Assembly: GCA_047518005.1 (NCBI GenBank)
Contig: JAKZRT010000108.1
Location: forward strand, 1 to 9,794
Reading direction: 5' to 3'
DNA length: 9,794 nucleotides
Source: JAKZRT01 sp047518005
GTDB lineage: Bacteria; Pseudomonadota; Alphaproteobacteria; Rhodobacterales; Rhodobacteraceae
Shown here piece by piece: positions 6,851 to 9,794 of this stretch. Every line of letters starts with the position of its first letter. Position 1 is the first letter of the stretch. Made by a program: the position numbers and the translations under genes. Under the pieces are notes generated by a model. The model ran no database searches and had not been told where the DNA came from. It saw only the letters and a program-made list of their open reading frames with translations.

Positions 6851-6880
6851 GTGCCTCCGGCGGGAGTATTTTTGGAAGGA
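6851..6880 (+). repeat. Candidate Rhodobacterales-type intergenic repeat with stem and T-rich tail
   Basis: Just beyond the soeA stop, the plus strand has a CTCC/GGAG stem (6855-6858 and 6863-6866, GGCG loop) followed by TATTTTTGG and then GAAGGATGA. From memory, closely similar strings (GGCGGGAGTATTTTTGG with a purine-rich end) recur many times between genes in Rhodobacteraceae genomes; I cannot count them here. On the plus strand it resembles a small intrinsic terminator facing the soeA 3' end, but no plus-strand gene leads into it. The sequence is certain; the repeat status is recollection and the function is unknown. Confidence 0.4.
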
Positions 6881-6887
6881 TGATGAC

Positions 6888-9761
6888 TCATTTGCCCACC
6901 TTCTGAGCGCGGTCTTTCGGGGCGCGGGGCACCGGCGATTTGATTGGGTCGAAAGCGGGATTGGCCTCGGACAGGGGTGGAACTTTCTCGATGCGCACGC
7001 GCAGGTCGAACCATGCGGCCTGGCCGGTGATAGGGTCCGAGTTGGCCCACCTGAGGCCGTCGCCTTTGGGCGGCATCAACTCGTGGATCAGGTGATTCAG
7101 CAGGAAGCCTTTGGTGGCCTCGGGCGCGGCCTGGTCAAGTGCCCAGGTGCCTTTGCGTTTGCCGACGGCGTTCCAGGTCCAGATGGTTTTGGCGTTCAGC
7201 CCGGCGTGCAACGCCACCGGCACCGTGATCGACCCGTGCGGCGAGGTGACGCGCGCCCAGTCGCCGTCAATGAACCGCTGCGCCTCCCAGACTTCGGTCG
7301 GAACATAAAGCGGGTTGACCCCGTGGATCTGGCGCAGCCAGGCATTTTGCGACCCCCAGGAATGGTACATCGCCATCGGGCGCTGGGTGAGGGCGTGGAG
7401 CGGGTATTGGTCGGCGTTAGCTTCGGCGCTCGGGTACCAGGCGGGCAGCGGGTCCATGTGGTTGAGGATGTGGCTCCGCAGGTGATCAGGCGGCTGGCGG
7501 TCGCCGATGCCCTCGGCGGCAAGGCGGAATTTTTGGGCCGGTTCGATCCAGAGTTGAAAGAGGTACGGCGCGGGCGCGTCGTAAAGCCCGGTTTCAACCG
7601 CCCAGTCCTGATAGGCTTGGTTCCAGGGTTTATAGAAAGCGGCCTCGGGCGGGACGTGGCGCGTCCAGAAACCGCCGTTTTCGATGTAGCGGTCAAGCTG
7701 ATCGGGGTTGGCGTCGCCGCGACCTTCGCCCGCCCCGTCAGCGCCGCGAAATCCGGCAAGTGGGCCGATGCCGGGGCGGCGGATGTGGTTGGTGATGTAA
7801 TCGGCGTAATCGGCGTATTTCGCGGTGCCGTCGTCGCCCACGAACCCCGGCAGGCCCAGACGGCCGCCGAGATCGCAGAGCACCGACTGGAAGCCGCGCA
7901 CATCGCGGTCTGGCTCGATTACCGGCCAGCGGATCGCATCCGCCGCGGCGTCGGCTTCGCAGATCGGCCGGTCGAGCAGGCTGATGCAATCGTGGCGTTC
8001 GAGGTAAGTCGTGTCGGGCAGGATCAGGTCAGCATAGGCCACCATTTCCGAGCTATAGGCGTCGGAATAGATGATGCGGGGGATGACATAATCACCGTGG
8101 GCATCTTTGTCGGTCAGCATCTCGATGACCCGGTTCGAGCCCATCGACGAATTCCAGGCCATGTTGGCCATGTACATCATCAGCGTGTCGATCCTGTAGG
8201 GGTCGCCGGCGTGGGCGTTCGAGATCACCATGTGCATCAGCCCGTGGATGGACATCGGGTTTTCCCACGAAAACGCCTTGTCGATGCGCGCCGGGGTGCC
8301 ATCGTCGTCGAGCGCCAGATCCTCGGGGCCCTGCACGAAGCCCAGATGCGGACCGTCGAGCGGCTGACCGGGTGCCGATTTGCAATGCGGTTTTGGATGC
8401 GCCCAGGATGGTTTCGGGTAGGGCGGTTTGAAGCGGAAGCCGCCGGGCACCTCGACCGATCCAAGGATGATCTGCAAAAGATGCAGGGCGCGGCAGGTCT
8501 GGAAGCCGTTGGCGTGGGCCGAGATGCCGCGCATGGCGTGAAAGCTGACTGGTCGCCCGATCATTTTTTCGTGCCGGTTGCCCCGCAGATCGGTCCAGGG
8601 CTGGTCAAGCTCGAAGGCCTGCTCAAAGGCGGCGTGCGCCAGCTCGGCGGCGATCCGGCGGATGCGGTCCGGCGTCAGGCCGCAGCGTTCGGCGACCGCT
8701 TCGGGCGCGTAGTCGTCGGCAAGATAGCGCGCGGCCATTGCGTGAAATACGGTGTGGTGCGAGACGCCTGCATGGCGATAGCTGCCGTTGAGGTTCGGCT
8801 TCACCTCGGGCGCGAAGGCCGACATGCGCTTGCCGGTGGCGCGGTCGATGACCAGCGGATTGCCATCTGCGTCGCGCAAAAATAGCCCGCGCTTGGGCGA
8901 TTTCGGGTCGGCATCGACCAGATAGGGCGCGTTGGTCAGATTGGCGAGATAATCGAAGTCGATCTTGCCGGCCTGCATCAGGAGATGCACCAAACTAAGG
9001 ATGAACAGCCCGTCGGTGCCAGGCGTGATGCCCACCCATTCATCGGCGATGGCGTTATAGCCGGTGCGGATCGGGTTGACGCCGATAATCTTGGCACCGC
9101 GCGCCTTGAGCTTGCCCAGCCCCATCTTGATCGGGTTTGAATCGTGGTCCTCGGCCACGCCAAACAGCATGAACAATTTTGTGCGGTCCCAGTCGGGTTG
9201 GCCGAACTCCCAGAACGACCCGCCCATGGTGTAGATACCGGCCGCCGCCATGTTGACCGAGCAGAACCCGCCGTGGGTGGCATAGTTCGGGGTGCCAAAC
9301 CCCTGCGCCCAGAACGAGGTGAACGACTGCGACTGGTCGCGACCGGTGAAGAAGGCGAGTTTCTTGGGGTCGGTGTCGCGGATTGGCTTTAACCAGCTGA
9401 CCGCCAGGTCCAGGGCCTCGTCCCACGATATTTCCTCAAACTCGCCCGATCCGCGCGGCCCGGTGCGCCTCAAAGGCGCGCGCAGGCGCGAGGGCGCGGT
9501 GACCTGCATGATCCCCGCCGAACCCTTGGCGCAGAGCACGCCCTTGTTGATCGGGTGGTCGCGGTTGCCCTCGATATAAGCAACCAGACCGTCCTTCATA
9601 TGCACGTCGATCCCGCATCGACAGGCGCACATGTAGCAGGTGGTCTTGCGTACCTCGTCCGAAACTGGCGGCGAAGTGTCGATCTGCGGCTGGACGAAGC
9701 TCATGAGCGCGCGCGCCTTTCGAGGGTCTTCGGGCCAATCTGGCCCGAATTTCCGCGACAT
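6888..9761 (-). CDS. soeA: Molybdopterin catalytic subunit of a cytoplasmic sulfite dehydrogenase
   Basis: Large DMSO-reductase-superfamily subunit predicted to oxidise sulfite to sulfate at a bis-MGD molybdenum centre. In 957 residues the N-terminal [4Fe-4S] motif is Cys42-x2-Cys45-x3-Cys49 with Cys77 in GVLCAKG. It is followed by EFEEISWDEAL (107-117), TGRDQSQS (139-146) and HGGFCSVN, where Cys167 is the likely molybdenum ligand. The C-terminal MGD-binding domain (PLHALTQRPMAMYHSWGSQNAWL region) is complete. There is no twin-arginine signal before the cluster motif, so the enzyme faces the cytoplasm. That argues against PsrA, TtrA and DmsA, which are exported, and for SoeA. It heads the operon with soeB and soeC. 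The start is uncertain: ATG 9761 and ATG 9704 both have poor ribosome sites, 9704 lies nearer the conserved region, and a palindrome lies between them. The reaction is inferred from subunit architecture. Confidence 0.82.
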   Translation of the reverse strand: MSRKFGPDWPEDPRKARALMSFVQPQIDTSPPVSDEVRKTTCYMCACRCGIDVHMKDGLVAYIEGNRDHPINKGVLCAKGSAGIMQVTAPSRLRAPLRRTGPRGSGEFEEISWDEALDLAVSWLKPIRDTDPKKLAFFTGRDQSQSFTSFWAQGFGTPNYATHGGFCSVNMAAAGIYTMGGSFWEFGQPDWDRTKLFMLFGVAEDHDSNPIKMGLGKLKARGAKIIGVNPIRTGYNAIADEWVGITPGTDGLFILSLVHLLMQAGKIDFDYLANLTNAPYLVDADPKSPKRGLFLRDADGNPLVIDRATGKRMSAFAPEVKPNLNGSYRHAGVSHHTVFHAMAARYLADDYAPEAVAERCGLTPDRIRRIAAELAHAAFEQAFELDQPWTDLRGNRHEKMIGRPVSFHAMRGISAHANGFQTCRALHLLQIILGSVEVPGGFRFKPPYPKPSWAHPKPHCKSAPGQPLDGPHLGFVQGPEDLALDDDGTPARIDKAFSWENPMSIHGLMHMVISNAHAGDPYRIDTLMMYMANMAWNSSMGSNRVIEMLTDKDAHGDYVIPRIIYSDAYSSEMVAYADLILPDTTYLERHDCISLLDRPICEADAAADAIRWPVIEPDRDVRGFQSVLCDLGGRLGLPGFVGDDGTAKYADYADYITNHIRRPGIGPLAGFRGADGAGEGRGDANPDQLDRYIENGGFWTRHVPPEAAFYKPWNQAYQDWAVETGLYDAPAPYLFQLWIEPAQKFRLAAEGIGDRQPPDHLRSHILNHMDPLPAWYPSAEANADQYPLHALTQRPMAMYHSWGSQNAWLRQIHGVNPLYVPTEVWEAQRFIDGDWARVTSPHGSITVPVALHAGLNAKTIWTWNAVGKRKGTWALDQAAPEATKGFLLNHLIHELMPPKGDGLRWANSDPITGQAAWFDLRVRIEKVPPLSEANPAFDPIKSPVPRAPKDRAQKVGK
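9729..9749. promoter_or_regulatory. 9 bp palindrome at the soeA 5' end (candidate operator or leader hairpin)
   Basis: Arms TTCGGGCCA (9729-9737) and TGGCCCGAA (9741-9749) are perfect complements around an ATC spacer. It lies between the two possible soeA start codons (9761 and 9704). If translation starts at 9704, it sits about 25 bp upstream in the leader and could be an operator or an RNA hairpin; if it starts at 9761, it falls in codons 5-11 and may only reflect coding sequence. The 33 bases to the right of 9761 show nothing else I can name. Confidence 0.35.
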
Positions 9762-9794
9762 GCGAGTGGAAACTTCCCGCCCGAAGCGACTTTT

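Noticed and set aside
6621..8885. A 754-codon open frame on the plus strand.
   Set aside because: It lies antisense to soeA, whose motifs are unmistakable. Long antisense frames are common opposite GC-rich genes, and this one shows no recognisable domain.
9465..9485. A GC-rich 6 bp inverted repeat (GCGCCT/AGGCGC) inside soeA.
   Set aside because: It lies within conserved coding sequence rich in Arg codons, where such short repeats arise from codon use.
5100..9761. Reading the operon as a DMSO, polysulfide or tetrathionate reductase.
   Set aside because: Those enzymes export the catalytic subunit with a Tat signal. No twin-arginine signal is present in either candidate N-terminus here, and the A-B-C set with a DmsC anchor fits Soe better. 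It remains the main alternative.

Overview
The window is GC-rich, densely coding DNA with short intergenic gaps and tightly packed same-strand genes. The codon use, the gene families and the gene pairings suggest an alphaproteobacterium, most likely of the Rhodobacterales (Roseobacter/Rhodobacter group). This is inferred from protein and gene-order character, as no rRNA is present. Seven of the eight protein genes lie on the minus strand and one (rpe) on the plus strand. I see no tRNA, rRNA, CRISPR array, insertion sequence or phage gene.

Reading from the right edge leftwards (the direction of most transcription), 9761 to 5100 holds a three-gene operon for a membrane-bound molybdoenzyme: a large molybdopterin catalytic subunit, a 16-cysteine four-cluster iron-sulfur subunit and an eight-helix DmsC-type membrane anchor. 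The first two lack a Tat signal, so the enzyme should face the cytoplasm. This architecture best fits SoeABC, which oxidises sulfite to sulfate and passes electrons to the quinone pool. The 160 bp between the first two genes is unusual: it packs four inverted repeats, two of them related to each other.

Directly downstream on the same strand (5041 to 3588) are a 2-dehydro-3-deoxy-6-phosphogalactonate aldolase (dgoA) and an SMP-30/gluconolactonase-family lactonase, overlapping by ATGA. They are two steps of a galactose/galactonate (De Ley-Doudoroff type) pathway. The kinase and dehydratase expected with them are not in the window.

From 3558 leftwards, the plus-strand rpe (ribulose-phosphate 3-epimerase) converges on the lactonase across a short hairpin. 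It diverges from deoC across a gap that contains a 7+7 dyad. deoC (a deoxyribose-phosphate aldolase of the vertebrate-like long type) is followed after 2 bp by a large aldehyde dehydrogenase that runs off the left edge. DERA makes glyceraldehyde-3-phosphate plus acetaldehyde, and the dehydrogenase is the natural candidate to oxidise the acetaldehyde. The dehydrogenase has a complete catalytic domain and then begins a second ALDH-like domain.

The genes are mostly recognisable core or accessory metabolism. The parts worth a second look are the non-coding structures (the soeA-soeB spacer, the deoC/rpe dyad and the palindrome at the soeA start), the tandem-domain ALDH, and the placement of a sulfite-oxidising operon directly upstream of sugar-acid genes.
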